From Incurvaria masculella (Eukaryota > Arthropoda > Insecta > Lepidoptera > Incurvariidae), in NCBI GenBank assembly GCA_946894095.1, contig OX335652.1, positions 17,383,001 through 17,447,000 on the forward strand: 64,000 nt of DNA. Direction: 5' to 3'. The stretch's first letter is position 1, and each line of letters opens with the position of its first letter. This document shows positions 46,936 through 58,953 of this stretch, one piece after another. The position numbers and the translations under genes were made by a program. The notes beneath the pieces are model-generated. The model saw nothing but the letters and a program-made list of their open reading frames with translations. It was not told the origin of the DNA and made no database searches.

Positions 46936-47485
46936 TTAAGGTGGCTCAACCCGGCGGGACTAACTCATTTGCGGGCACTGTACAAAACCGTGCTGTTGCG
47001 CTCTGGGACCTTCTCTGTTTCAAAGAAAAAGACAGGCTCCGTGATGAGGAAGATGCAACATGTCCACAAAAAATATAATGTTCATAGTGTATGATTTGGT
47101 AAGATTTACGAAAATTTTGATTTCAAAACGACTTTTGGCTAAAAGTAAACCACGACCGCTGTAGTCAAAAATCTAACAAAAACCAAATAGATTATAAATC
47201 TTGATTAAATAATCTATGTCTGATGACTAATTTTTTTAAGATTTTCTTACTTTATTATTGCGACATAAACCACCAAAGTTATTGTATAAAACGCGCGAAA
47301 AATTCGAACTTTCGGACCTTATAACTTAGAAACCAAACACAATTTTAAAATGCCAACGGTCATCAGACATTTAGTTCGATTAAATAAAGCTCTTTTGAGC
47401 AAAATTTGGGATCTCTGATAAGAAATATGGGCGTGATCTTCTTTCTTCGTTTGTATGGGGAGTTGAGCGGGTTGGGCCACCTTAA
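46936..47485 (-). mobile_element. TTAA MITE family 1, abutting a family 2 copy
   Basis: Full length. Its right-hand TTAA (47482-47485) is also the left TTAA of the family 2 element that follows. Confidence 0.87.
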
Positions 47486-47830
47486 GGCTGTTCCGACCCA
47501 TATAAAGTTGTTTGCACACATAACGCAAAAAGTATTGCACTTTAAGCCACGAATTAATAATAAAAGTTTAATATAGTCATATTACTTGCAGCGAAAACAA
47601 TTTCACAATTTCAGGATCATTGGTTCTGTTACAATTTATTTAAATACGATTTTTATTTAACAGCGCCATCTAACGGTGTAAAACTTCTAATCGGCAATTA
47701 CAAAGAAACAATTAAACCTGAAATTGTGAATATGTTTTCGCTGCAACTACTATGGCTATATTTAATATTTTTGACGAATCTTTTTGCGTTCTGTGAAAAA
47801 AAAACATTGAATGGGTCGGAACATCCTTAA
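47482..47830 (+). mobile_element. TTAA MITE family 2
   Basis: TTAA flanks, inverted ends GGCTGTTCCGACCCAT / ATGGGTCGGAACATCC. 349 bp, with longer subterminal inverted similarity (the AACGCAAAAAGTATTGCA block recurs in reverse near the other end as TTTTTGCGTT). Its first bases TTAAGG match family 1, which may mean a shared transposase. Confidence 0.82.
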
Positions 47831-48114
47831 CTGAGATCTATTTTCTTCTCATTAATCCTTTATAAAAATCGTCAAAAAGAGATGGGTCTAGACAAGCAAT
47901 TACATCCGGTAGTCGTGCTAATTACGGAAATTACTCGGTGTGATGTGAAATCTCAGTTATTTAAATATTTTTTTACAAAAACTCATAGTGGTGAATCATT
48001 TGAAGCACTACGAAATATGTCATCTAGTTTGTATATTTCGTCGTAAACAATGCCGATGATAACTTTTGTTTTCGGTTATGCCATAGACCTAGCATGCGCA
48101 GCGCTTTCTATGGG

Positions 48115-48495
48115 TTACGCAACCAGACATGGATGGCTAATACCACACAACTAACGTTATGATATTAGCCCTACACACCACATTCCTGAAGGAATTTCGT
48201 GCCATGCTAGGACTTTATTAGCACGGAAATACACTGACATTAATGGACAATTTCCGCTTCGACTATCTTTTCATCCGATTCGATGGTCCAACCTGGGCGG
48301 GCTTAAATCCTACCACCTAGTAAGGGACCTACAGTTTTACGTGGATTCCGAACCACGAAGCAGCTCACATTCGTGACGAAATGCACTTGCCCAACTCAGA
48401 AAGAGAAAGAAAGTGTTGCACGAACGGGGCGAGGATTTGAACCCAGACCTCTGGTATGCTAGGCGAGTCCCCGCGCCACTAGGCTACGAGCCGCT
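48115..48495 (-). mobile_element. SINE with tRNA-type head, complete
   Basis: Tail near 48115, subtype CATTCCTGAAGGAATTTC, head 48425-48495 with GGGTTCAAATCCTCG and CCTAGTGGCGCGG. Confidence 0.82.
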
Positions 48496-48617
48496 GCCTC
48501 GGTAGTATAGCCAACTATAAGCTTTTCTCGTTCATTTCTTTTTAACGGTCTTGTCCTAAATATTGTCCGCCCTTTAGCTCGACCCCGACATTACACCTCG
48601 GCATTTTCACATTCGAT

Positions 48618-48929
48618 AAAAAACCGGCCAAGTGCGAGTCGGACTCGCACACGAAGGGTTCCGTACCATCGCACAAGATTTACAAAAAAAAAACACGTTT
48701 TTTGTATGGGGCCCCCCTTTAATTATTATTATTTTATAAAGTTACCTATTTGTTGTTATAGCGGCAAAATAAATACATAAACTGTGAAAATTTTAGCTTC
48801 CTACCTGTTACGGTTCATGAGATACAGCCCTGTGACAGACGGACAGACGGACGGACGGACGGACGGACGGACAGCGGAGGCTTAGTAATAGGGTTCCGTT
48901 TTCACCCTTTGGGTACGGAACCCTAAAAA
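48618..48929 (-). mobile_element. L element
   Basis: Well-preserved reverse copy; GGAC tract of about eight units at 48838-48872. Confidence 0.83.
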
Positions 48930-49193
48930 CGAGAGAAATGCTAATGAGAGTTCTTCTCATTTGGAGCGTGGGTAAAATGAAATTTCTCTGAATATGCAAA
49001 ACGGTCAGAAGCCACGAAAATTCAGGGGATGGATGCGTCCCAAGAAAAGTTTCCAGACACGAATACCGGCGTTCGTTGAAATTTACAGGTTCACAGAAAC
49101 TTTTTGGCTTGACGTGATAAGTCAGAAAAGTCACTGTGGTCCTGAGGAGTGATTCATGAAATAAATTCAACTGTTTTAAATAAAAAAAATATC

Positions 49194-49576
49194 TTTTTTT
49201 TTATGTGACTGGACATGGATGGCTAATACCACACCTTCTGTCATGGTATTAGCCCAACACACCACATGGGAACTAGGTGCCATGCCAGGACCTTCCTTAT
49301 ATTGCACGGCTACATTGAACTGGATGGAAAACACGGACAATTTTCATTGCCGCTTCGACCATCGTTCATCCAACGCGACGGTACCAACCCAGGCGGGATT
49401 AACCCTACCACCTAGTAAGTAAGGAAGGGGACCTACAGTTTAACGTGTAATCCGAACCACGGCCAGCCTCTCTCAACGGTCGAATGGTCACCCATCCAAG
49501 ACCATACCGGACCCAGCGTTACTTAACTTCGGAGAGCGATCGCCGAAGTGTCGCGCCACTGGGCCACTGAGGCTGA
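49194..49576 (-). mobile_element. SINE with 5S rRNA-derived head, complete
   Basis: Closely matches the 9.2-kb copy from tail to head. 5S-like region at about 49474-49560 with GAAGTTAAGTAACGCTGGGT on the - strand. Confidence 0.85.
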
Positions 49577-49677
49577 CAGTGTCTCTACCTAATTGGCTAC
49601 ATTAAAATACTATTACAACAAAAGGTTCATAATTATTTTGTTTATTTTGTTGTTCTGTTACCTTTTGTTTTGAGTTT

Positions 49678-49744
49678 CAAACGGTAAGCCAATGGACTTG
49701 TTGTACACCACGGGGGTACAACAAGTCCATTGGCTTACCGTTTG
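49678..49744. repeat. Perfect 29-bp inverted repeat with 9-nt loop
   Basis: Left arm 49678-49706 starts CAAACGGTAAGCCAATGG; right arm 49716-49744 is its exact complement; loop ACCACGGGG. No mismatch. Not part of any repeat family recognised here. Confidence 0.95.
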
Positions 49745-50044
49745 ATTTACAAGGGGTACCCAATAGGTAAAATGCTTTACATCCGTGAATACTTGGAAAC
49801 AATATTGCCCTTTTTTCTCATTTCGCTCACATTAGCTCTATCTAACTGTGCCGATTAGATGACTTACAAATAATATGAATCTAAGATGCCTTGTTTCATG
49901 ATAGCCTACAGAAACTTCGAGAATGAAAATAATATTTATCCAACAAATCGAAATCCAGTTGGTCACATCACTTCGAAATTGGGAACCGCGATATAAAACA
50001 CGGTGACCTCGATTTATCTGAGAAGGATAAAGATTCCTTCTTTT

Positions 50045-50114
50045 AATCATAATCTTGTCAAATTCCTAAAGTGAGGGGAGCGAGATGCATTCAGAGCCCG
50101 ATACCTCAGCTAGT
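50045..50114 (+). mobile_element. Helitron 3'-end fragment
   Basis: Ends in GATACCTCAGCTAG followed by T, matching the end of the 12.9-13.3 kb Helitron. The hairpin before it is degenerate. Only the terminal part is recognised. Confidence 0.4.
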
Positions 50115-51128
50115 ACCTTAGAAAGGAGTATGCCCAAATCCAGACCCTTTAGAAATCATTCGTGTCTTTCATTGACACATATGCGTTAATATATATTTAT
50201 TATTTAAACATATTTTAAACTATCTGAATCACCATTTTTCGCGGCGTGTTACTCGTTAAATAATTAAAAGGAATCATTCAAAAGTACTTTTTTTACTACT
50301 AACACTATGTAGAAGACAAAGACAGAACGTCGCATAGTACTTCCGTGGTCACAAGACGTGTTCGGGTAGCCTGCTCCATGCAATTCCGTCCGGTAAGGGA
50401 GAAAAAAAGGCGTAAATACGTATGTAAAATTATTCCTAGAACCAATGTGAAGGATTGTTGCTTATAGAATATTAAAGAGACATTAAATTCTGACCATTTT
50501 TATTGCGTTTCGACTGGAGCGTAGAGCGCTGAGCTCTCTGGGGTCTATTAAACATTCATAATCTCAAAACCGCATTTTGTCAATAACTTCAAAATGGCAA
50601 TGAATTTCGTCTTCAAAATTCGTAACTCGAAAAGTTATATGATTTTCCAAATTATAACACTGGTTTGGGAGATAGACAATAACATTTTGAAGGGCCCAAA
50701 ATGTATGAGGCAATGGGCATTCTCCTTTGTTCTTTTTACGGTTTATTTGTCCTTGATTATGGGTGATTCCACATACGTACCAAATTCGTCGTGAGCCAAG
50801 TACGGCTTTTAATAACAAATAGATAAATTAGGGGATTCCTCCAAGAGGCTCTCAGATATGTTAATGGATTCGGATCCTAATTGTACCTGTCACTCTGGAG
50901 CTGCACAAAATTGATAGTACCTCCGGGCCGGAGCAGACAGCGTCGGATTCAAGTCGTTAGCATAATTGATTGTGCGCCATATTTTAGAGTTTCTGTGACA
51001 TCTCTCAAGCTGTATTTTAATCTTGGCCCAAATTATTGTCACTGCGCGTTCCATAAACAATACGGTCCTGGGGTAATTTGTTTAATTAAAAATGTTGTAA
51101 TCACTCAAACAGTCGTTTACAATATTGA
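50115..51128. other. Unassigned sequence
   Basis: Frames at 50564-51147 have no family features. No repeat seen. Confidence 0.45.
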
Positions 51129-51408
51129 TTTTTTTTACGCAACCTGACATGGATGGCTAATATCACAGTATAATGATATTAGCCCAATACACCACATTCC
51201 CGAAGGAATAAGGTGGTATGCCAGGACCTTCCCTTTATGAGCACGGCTACATTGAACTGGATGGAAAACACGGACAATTTTTCATTTAATTCGTGACGAA
51301 ATGCACTTATCGAACTCGGAAAGAGAAAGACAGTGGTGCATCTCGGAATTGAACCCAGATCTCTGGTACCCTAGGCCAATCTCCGCGCCACTACGCTACA
51401 AGCCGCTC
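51129..51408 (-). mobile_element. SINE with tRNA-type head, internal deletion
   Basis: Tail and part of the body of the tRNA-headed subtype joined directly to the head (51295-51408); the GGTTGGTACC section is missing. Confidence 0.75.
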
Positions 51409-51837
51409 TGGACCCACTGTTTCATGTTTCTACGCTGCTACCTGTGCTACGAGTGCTACGACAAACATATTGGCCGCGCTGCTACGAAATCGTGCTACGA
51501 GCTGGCTCTACTGGTCGCCTTAATGTTGTCGAGCTCAAAAGGGTATGCCCTGGAATGGCACTCAATGAGTTCGGAAATGCATTACAAAGCGTTCATACGA
51601 TGAAGCTTGTCATTTTCCGCCTCGCCGAACGTCATTTTCCGCCACGCCATACGAACGGTTTTACTGCGAAGATGCCGCCAAAAGATGTTTCACATCAAAA
51701 AGTTGTTTAAAGCAAACAGTTGTGGTAAGAGTATGCTCCTGTGGAACTGGCAGGGTGGCAGAATTATGTTTTCTATCATAAGCGCTAAAAAATATTTATT
51801 ATTTAATTTTTATCTCTTTTTATTAATTCTTTATTTT

Positions 51838-52309
51838 TCAGGTAGGCAGCTGAAATGTTCACAGAATGTGTATTTGTTTTGCCTCTATAACAACAAATAG
51901 GTAAAATAAAAAAACCGGCCAAGTGCGAGTCAGACTCGCACACGAAGGGTTCCGTACCATCGTACAAGATTTAACATAAAAAAATCACGTTTTTTGCATG
52001 GGGCCCCCCTTTAATCCTTATTATTTTTAAATTTTACCTATTTGTTGTTATAGCGGCAAAATAAATACACACTCTGTGAAAATTCAACTACCTAACTATT
52101 ACGGTTCATGAGATACAGCCCTGTGACAGATGGACGGATGGACGGATGGACGGACGGACAACGGAGGCTTAGTAATAGGGTTCTGTTTTCACCCTTTGGA
52201 TGTGGAACCCTAAAAATAAAAGCCCCCCCCCCCCAAATTTGTGGTCAATCCTGTACGATGTTGCGGAACCCTTCGTATGCGATTCCGACTCACAATTGGC
52301 CGGTTTTTT
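51838..52309 (+). mobile_element. L element with a second L element inside it
   Basis: Outer + copy: 51838-51907 (5' part lost) and 52217-52309. Inner - copy: 51908-52216, complete. The break point is the same A-rich place as in the 32.8-kb nested pair. A run of 12 C lies at the junction (about 52222-52233). Confidence 0.72.
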
Positions 52310-53374
52310 AGCTCTTCACAACACACAAATTCCCGCACGTTGTATGCTTTTTGGGGTGCACAGGGAGGATGGCGGAATTTTTTAAAAGGATAGGAATTTA
52401 ATACCGTCGAAGTAAAAGCAAACACCATTAGCGAGTCATATTCCAACCCCTGCGATATCGGACATGAGTCTACTGTCTTAGTATTTAGTTTATGTGGTGC
52501 GCAGATGAGGTATTGCGTGAATATTGTTTGCAGGAGGTATTGATTATGGGAGGAGGGACTGTATTGAAGGAGAATCCTCAGTAATGGGTATAGAGCATGC
52601 GCGGAATGGGTATTTTCATACCTTGCGAATAAATGAAATTGAATGAATGTTTCCTTGCTTCACAGTGGCATTTACAATTTTATATCTCCAAGTTAGTCTA
52701 CCTAATAAGTATTCCATGCAGAATGGGCTAGTTGTACAAGAAAGCATAGCCGTGAAGATCTATCCTTAAATATCACTTCATAATATCCTTCGACAACAAT
52801 ATATTTGATTTTAAAATAAATGTGTTAAGCGTAAAATTAAATGTGTAAAATCGGGTGGAAATCATTATCAGTGCGTTCTTGGTCTTGGTACAAAGTGGGA
52901 TCATGTAGGATGTATACAATTTAAACGCCGGAACCCACATAGCACAAACATACACATGCTTTTGGACTACGATATATTCAATCTCTCAAAACCCTCTGTA
53001 CTGAACTGCTAACAAATCAGAATTAACGAAACAACGCAATAATTGAGCAAAGTCCGCCGACTTTTACTCTAATTTCACTGGGCTACGCTCGTCGCGACGC
53101 TGACGGATAGCTCACTCGGCAAGTTGTGATTGGGCTCAGCACAGATTGAGTGATACGCTCGCCTGACGTCAACTTTCCGAATCAGCCGAGATTGGAGTTT
53201 GACTTGCTGATGCGGCTCTGATATGCCAGCGATGTCTAGCATAAAATGAGAAGACCCCCCCCACACAGTTCGTGCGAATTTCTCACGAAATTCTGACTGT
53301 AATCTCGAGTCTGCGTCCGGATTTCTTTCGAATTTCACACAGCTGTCGAAGTTTCGCCGTTATTTTTGGTAGTA
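52310..53374. other. Unassigned sequence
   Basis: Moderately GC-rich at 53080-53340 with an 87-codon - strand frame lacking family features. A C-run lies at 53256-53263. Confidence 0.45.
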
Positions 53375-53563
53375 TTTTTAGGGTTTCGTACCCAAAGGGT
53401 GCCAACAATACCTATTACTAAGCCTCCGCTGTCCGTCCGTCCGTCCGTCCGTCCGTCCATTTGTCACAGGGCTGTATCTGATGAACCGTAATAGGTAGGC
53501 AGCTGCAATTTTCACAGAGTGTGTATATATATATTTTGCCGCTATGTCAACAAATAGGTAAAA
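53375..53563 (+). mobile_element. L element, cut at the tandem-duplication boundary
   Basis: Starts normally at TTTTTAGGG but loses its 3' third at AAATTAAAAAATT, exactly where similarity to 58959 onward begins. Confidence 0.75.
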
Positions 53564-54149
53564 TTAAAAAATTAAAAAATTCGAAAAAACGGCGTTCGCA
53601 TGACATCCTGTTAAAATTAGCTGCAGGTTCGCTTAGATAGAATACATTGTTCGGTCCACAATACCTGGCTGGGCCATTTGAGTAACTTCATATACATATT
53701 GTGTCACCCACCTTGGTGAAATATTTCTAAGCCAAACCCTTTTTTTTACGGTTCTTGGGTCATGCATTTAGGACAACAACTAGAGATTTAAAAAAAATGT
53801 GGAGAAAAACGTTTCCGTAACTAAGAACCATCTCCAGATTTCCACCATCTTTTTAAAAAAAGAGCCGTTCTCGAATTTTGCTGTTACCAACACATTCGGG
53901 CATCAATTTTTATTATAAGTATAGAAGATAGATAGGCTCTATCCCTGCCCATATGTCCATATGCTTTGAACAACATTTACAAATGTATTCTCGAAGAGCT
54001 CCACTTTGTTCAACAGTGAAAGGTAGCTGTAGATTCTCGTGGCGTCGTCGAGGCGGTTTTAATAGCTCCTCCGAACGCGCACTTAAGTTTCCCTCCTCTG
54101 TCATTACCCGTGCGCGATTACGTCGCGCCGTTGATACGGTTTCTGCCAA

Positions 54150-54395
54150 TAGAGTCCGTGCGGAAAGAGACCCGGCGTAAGATTTGAGGGCGCACATGTG
54201 CACATTTACCGTATTCGTCCTGTTGACAACACTGGCACGTCATTATAGTATGACTGTAACAACTTCATATTTTGAGGCTGTGTTAGAAGAAAATATTGTC
54301 CGATCCTCAGCTCTTAATAATTGTCTGAGGGTATGTTATGTAAACATTTTAATGTTAGTTCCATTGTACGCCACGCCGGTTCTACTCTCGTAGAG
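54150..54395. mobile_element. TAGAGTCC MITE, tandem copy 1
   Basis: Inverted relative to the 35.2-kb copy; left end intact, right end decayed (CTACTCTCGTAGAG). It carries the shared CGCACATGTGCACATTTACC and GACAACACTGGCACGTCATT blocks. The open frames here are by-products of this repeat. Confidence 0.7.
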
Positions 54396-54890
54396 TACAT
54401 CCAGTGTAGTTTCAAACTTTTGCATACTTGGGTGTTATATCATTCGGGTAGCATCAAAATTGACGAACTCGGTTGCGAAAATTCTGAAAACGAGTGCGAC
54501 ACACGCAGGCAAAAGGGTTGCACATAAGACGAAACACGGCGTGATTATTTGGATCAACGTTATTTATGGGATCTTAAATGGGGTGCTTTAATAATATTTC
54601 AATTCAAAGAAAATACTTCTTTTGTTGATTTTGTAAGGACATTTGATACTCTTAAAATATATATATTAGTATCAACGATATATTTATATATCTTCCGAGC
54701 ATGTTGAACTTATATCCATTTTTCGCGTGCTAGCAAGGTAAATATTTCTGTACGTAAAAGATAATATAATCAATGGAAATAATTACTGTTACGACAGTGT
54801 TAGCTTTCAAATGATTTTTTTATTTACCATTAAACAATAATTTAATATGGATAATTTTTTGTATCTGATGCATACGTATTACCGCTATCT

Positions 54891-55045
54891 GATTATTTTG
54901 AGGTTATACAATGATATTTACATTGAAGCATCGTCAATCAGATTTTGAAAATAATCTGAAACATCTTTGATCTGAAGAAGCAGGCTTCGAATCTATACCA
55001 TTTGGATTACATGTCCACTGATTTATTGCTAAGCTATCCTTAATA
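54891..55045 (-). mobile_element. Family T SINE, left arm of an inverted pair
   Basis: Matches the 14.2-kb copy from the TTTTGAGGTTATACAATG body to the GGATAGCTTAGCA head. Repeated at 60290-60444. Confidence 0.65.
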
Positions 55046-55146
55046 ATGCTTTAGCGTAGGATGAATACGCAAAATCAGCGCCACCTAGTGGACGGGGTCA
55101 TAGGGAAAGTATTGTGTAAAATATTTTCATTGGCTAACGTAATAGT

Positions 55147-55290
55147 CTATAAAATTCAGCAGTAAAGCAGTGGACATGTTATACAAAGGTTGCAGGTTCG
55201 AATCCTGCTACAGACGAATGTCCAGTTTTTTTTTTCAGATTAATTTCCACATCTGATTGTAATTATTCAATGTAGATGTCGTTATATAAT
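55147..55290 (+). mobile_element. Family T SINE, right arm of an inverted pair
   Basis: Head CAGCAGTAAAGCAGTGGACA and GCAGGTTCGAATCCTGC, then body to AATGTAGATGTCGTTATAT. Head-to-head with 54891-55045. Repeated at 60546-60689. Confidence 0.65.
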
Positions 55291-56288
55291 CTAAAATTAT
55301 ATTATTTAACCCTTAAAAATAAATATATATAAAGAAAACCACTTAGCTTTTCTTAGGTTTATACGGGCTGCAATATTGAAAAAACCTCTGAGATGTCAAC
55401 TCTGACAGTGATGACACTCATCTAAATATGAAAGTGGGTTTCTTTTTGTAGGGAAGAATTAACTTATCTAGGGCTTAGATAAAAAAGGAATATAATTTTT
55501 AATCTAAGACCTAAAGATATAAAAATACTTAAAATAAAGGCTTCAAATGTTTTTTCTTTCGTTTTTACAGGTATCTCCATCTTTTGTTAACATATATTGC
55601 ACTCAATTGGTTAAAAATCATATGCACAAATTGTTTATAAAACTTTCGTTTTTACAGAGAAACGCAATTACGTCTTTGTTTCATTATTTCTATGCAGAGT
55701 ATGATACCATCCTATATATACATAGCCTGTTACTAATAAACGTAGATCATCGCTTGAATAGTTATACAATGTTTTTTTCCTTTCTCTCGAATTCGAAACT
55801 ACATGTCAACGCAAAGGACAAAACATTGTATAACTATTCAGATGATTATCTGGGTTGATAAAGAGTTTATACTTTAACACAATACTGTGTGCGCGCTAAC
55901 GTAGTAACGATTATTTTGTTTAGAAGCAGCGTAATCGCACCCGGCCTCTCGACAGTGTCCGGGACGGCTCTTTCATCTTATTGTCTCTTGTGGACAATAG
56001 TTGCGTCCGCAGATAATTAACCAGACCGGAAACGCACGATCAATAAACGAGAACCACTTGGGGGTGGGTTCAGATACCAGGAATCATGAGCCACGTTACG
56101 GTGACGCACGCACACTTTAGATGGTTAATCTAAATCATACATATGTACTTGCTTGTTCACCTACCGAGTTTGAGAGATGAACCCCCAGTTTAGTTTTCCG
56201 TCACCACCGAACTGTACTTAGATTTTTTTGCAAAATGCCTTCCGAAAATTAATTCTCCAACATCGATGGGCTCAGCCTTTATTGGTGC

Positions 56289-56779
56289 TTAAGGTACCCG
56301 GCGGTACTAACTCATTCGCGGGCACGGTACAAAACCGTGCTATGGCGCTCTGGGACCTTCTTCGTTTCAAAGAAAAAGACAGGCTCCGTGATGAGGATGC
56401 AACATGTTCACAAAGCAGACAATGCGCATAGTGTTTGATTTGGTAACATTTACGAAAGTTTTAATTACAAAACGACTTATAGCTAAAAGTAAACCACGAC
56501 CGCTGTAGTCAAAAATCTAACAAAAACTAAATTGATTCAAAATCTTCATAAAACAAGCTATGTCTAATAACCAATCTTTTTAAGCTGTTTTTATTTTATC
56601 ATTGAGTAATCCACCTTAAAAGTAATTGTATAGAAGAGTGAAAAATTCGAACTTCATCAGACATCTAGTTCGATCAAATAAAACTATTTAGAGCAAAATT
56701 TTGGATCTCTGACAAGAAATATGGGCGTGATCTTCTTTCCACGTTTGTATGGGGAGTAGACCGGGAAGGCCCACCTTAA
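56289..56779 (-). mobile_element. TTAA MITE family 1, variant-end subfamily, tandem copy 1
   Basis: TTAA on both sides, right end GGGAAGGCCCACC as in the 27.6-kb variant. Shortened to 491 bp by an internal deletion around 56655. Duplicated at 61683-62173. Confidence 0.82.
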
Positions 56780-57130
56780 ACCAGGTATTCTACATGCCTA
56801 TAGCCTGATATGAAATTACAAAAACCGTTGGTCGCCGCCGCCACCTCGCCTCTACACCGCACCACCTATACTTTAAATACTTACCTCCACCTCTACCGAT
56901 ACTATACCTATACTCACCCAATATAATATATATATTGGGGCCCGCCGTCGATATCTGAAAATTAATTAAATTCCGCAGAAGCCTCCAACTCAACATTCTA
57001 CGGAAACCGTTTATCGCACGCCCGAGCCCTGAAGTAGTCATCCAAACATTTTATGCTATCCGGTTTCGTAACTATTTTTCGTTGATTAAAATTTACTTTT
57101 TCGCAGTAAGCAAGTACTTCCACATGTTCC

Positions 57131-57463
57131 TTTTTAGGGTTCCGTACCCAAAGGGTGAAAACGGAACCCTATGACTAAGCCTCGGCTGTCCGTCCGTCCG
57201 TCCGTCCGTCCGTCCGTCCGTCCGTCCGTCCGTCCGTCCACACACGTCACAGGGCCGTGTCTCATAACCGTAACAGGTAGGCAGCTGAAATTTTCACAGA
57301 GTGTGTATTTATTTTGCCGCTATAACAACAAATAGGTAAAATTAAAAAATAATAAAAAATAAAGGGGGGTCCCATACAAAAAAAGTGATGTTTTTGTGTT
57401 AAATGCTGTGCGATTGAACGGAACCCTTCGTGTGTGAGTCCGACTCGCACTTGGCAGGTTTTA
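57131..57463 (+). mobile_element. L element, tandem copy 1, long GTCC tract
   Basis: Complete; the GTCC tract (57187-57238) has about 13 units against about 7 with a variant in the counterpart at 62524. Confidence 0.82.
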
Positions 57464-57763
57464 ATTTACGATATGTTTGAAAAAAAAAGATGTTTACACT
57501 TACGGTTAGCCGGTGTGTCGTATCCATGGATATAATATCTTTGGTGGTATCGGACTTTGCCGATATGGCTCGATGCATTCATTTTGTTCAAAACGTAATA
57601 CTTTTTGAGAAAAGTTTGATTTCTACGTGTAACCGGGCGTAGATGGATGAGAAAGAAGAGCGGAAGTCCTGGGAACATGAATGTGTTCATACTTGACCGA
57701 TTTTTAAACCTATGCACTCTATTCAATTCGATACATAAGTAAGGTCTGTGAGGAATATAAACA

Positions 57764-58318
57764 TTAAGGTGGCCCAACCCGGCGGGACTAACTCATTCGC
57801 GGGCACGGTACAAAACCGTGCTGTTGCGCTCTGGGACCTTCTCTGTTTCAAAGAAAAAGACAGGCTCCGTGATGAGGAAGATGCAACATGTCCACAAAAA
57901 AGACAATGTGCATAGTGTATGATTTGGTAAGATTTACGAAAATTTTAATTACAAAACGACTTATAGCTAAAAGTAAACCACGACCGCTGTAGTCGAAAAT
58001 CTAACAAAAACCAAATTGATTATAAATCTTGATTAAATAAGCTATGTCTGATGATTAGCCTTTTTAAGATGTTCTTACTTTATCATTGCGTAATCCACCT
58101 CCAAAGTTATTGTATAAAACGCGCGAAAAATTCGAACTTTCGAACCTAATAACTTAGAAACCAAACACAATTTTACAATGCCAACGGTCATCAGACATCT
58201 AGTTCGATCAAATAAAGTAATAAAATTAAATAATAAAATTTGGATCTCTGACAAGTAATATGGGCCTGATCTTCTTTCCCCGTTTGTATGGGGAGTTGAG
58301 CGGGATGGGCCACCTTAA
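57764..58318 (-). mobile_element. TTAA MITE family 1, full length, tandem copy 1
   Basis: TTAA on both sides and main-type ends. The corresponding position in the second tandem copy is 63562. Confidence 0.86.
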
Positions 58319-58695
58319 TGATAATTACTGAATATTAGAAAAAATTGCTGCCACATCGCTGGCAACTCCAATACTGGCGATTTCCTTTCCTTGAGGATAA
58401 AAAGTGAGCTCTTATTTCCACGTTAAATGAAATTAATAGATTGTAAGTAAAGACACTCTCCCGAGAATTGAGATTAAGTGAAGGGACGCAAACCGGATGC
58501 CTGGGCAATCATTTATTCTAAGCCCTAAGCGTCCTTGTACCTCCCAGATGCTCCCGGCTTACAGTCAAATACATCCTGCTTGAGCTACTGTAAAGCGAAC
58601 GGTTTATTAATTCGCACGAACGATGGCTGATTTCCATCGATATTTTAAAGCAATATACTCGTAATCAAAACATTTCATCATACATTCTGTCACGT

Positions 58696-58953
58696 CGCCT
58701 CAAATGCGATGAGACTAGTATCGCATGGCTAGTAGAATCCTCTCAAATACGATGAGACCTGGATCGCGTGGCTAGTGTAATCCTCTCAAATGCGATGAGA
58801 CCTTTATCGCGTGGCTAGTGGAATCCTCTCAAATGCGATGAGACCTGGATTGCGTCGCTAGTGGAATCCTCTCAAATGCGATGAGACCTGGATCGCGTGC
58901 CTAGTGGAATCCTCTCAAATGCGATGAGACCTGGATCACGTTGCTAGTGGCAT
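58696..58953 (+). repeat. Minisatellite, six 43-bp units
   Basis: Six exact-length units of the form CCTCTCAAATGCGATGAGAC + CTGGATCGCGTGGCTAGTGG + AAT, with one to five differences each. The array ends within six bases of the duplication junction. Confidence 0.92.

Noticed and set aside
46890..47078. Frames with the N-S-F-A-G-T-V-Q-N-R peptide (also 28009, 56228, 61622 and others)
   Set aside because: The peptide is the translated end of TTAA MITE family 1, repeated at every copy.
53913..54527. Four open frames repeated identically at 59312-59926
   Set aside because: They are conserved only because the DNA is duplicated; they overlap on both strands, and part is a TAGAGTCC MITE.
58696..58953. 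CRISPR-like repeat array
   Set aside because: The 43-bp units abut with no unique spacers; it is a eukaryotic minisatellite.
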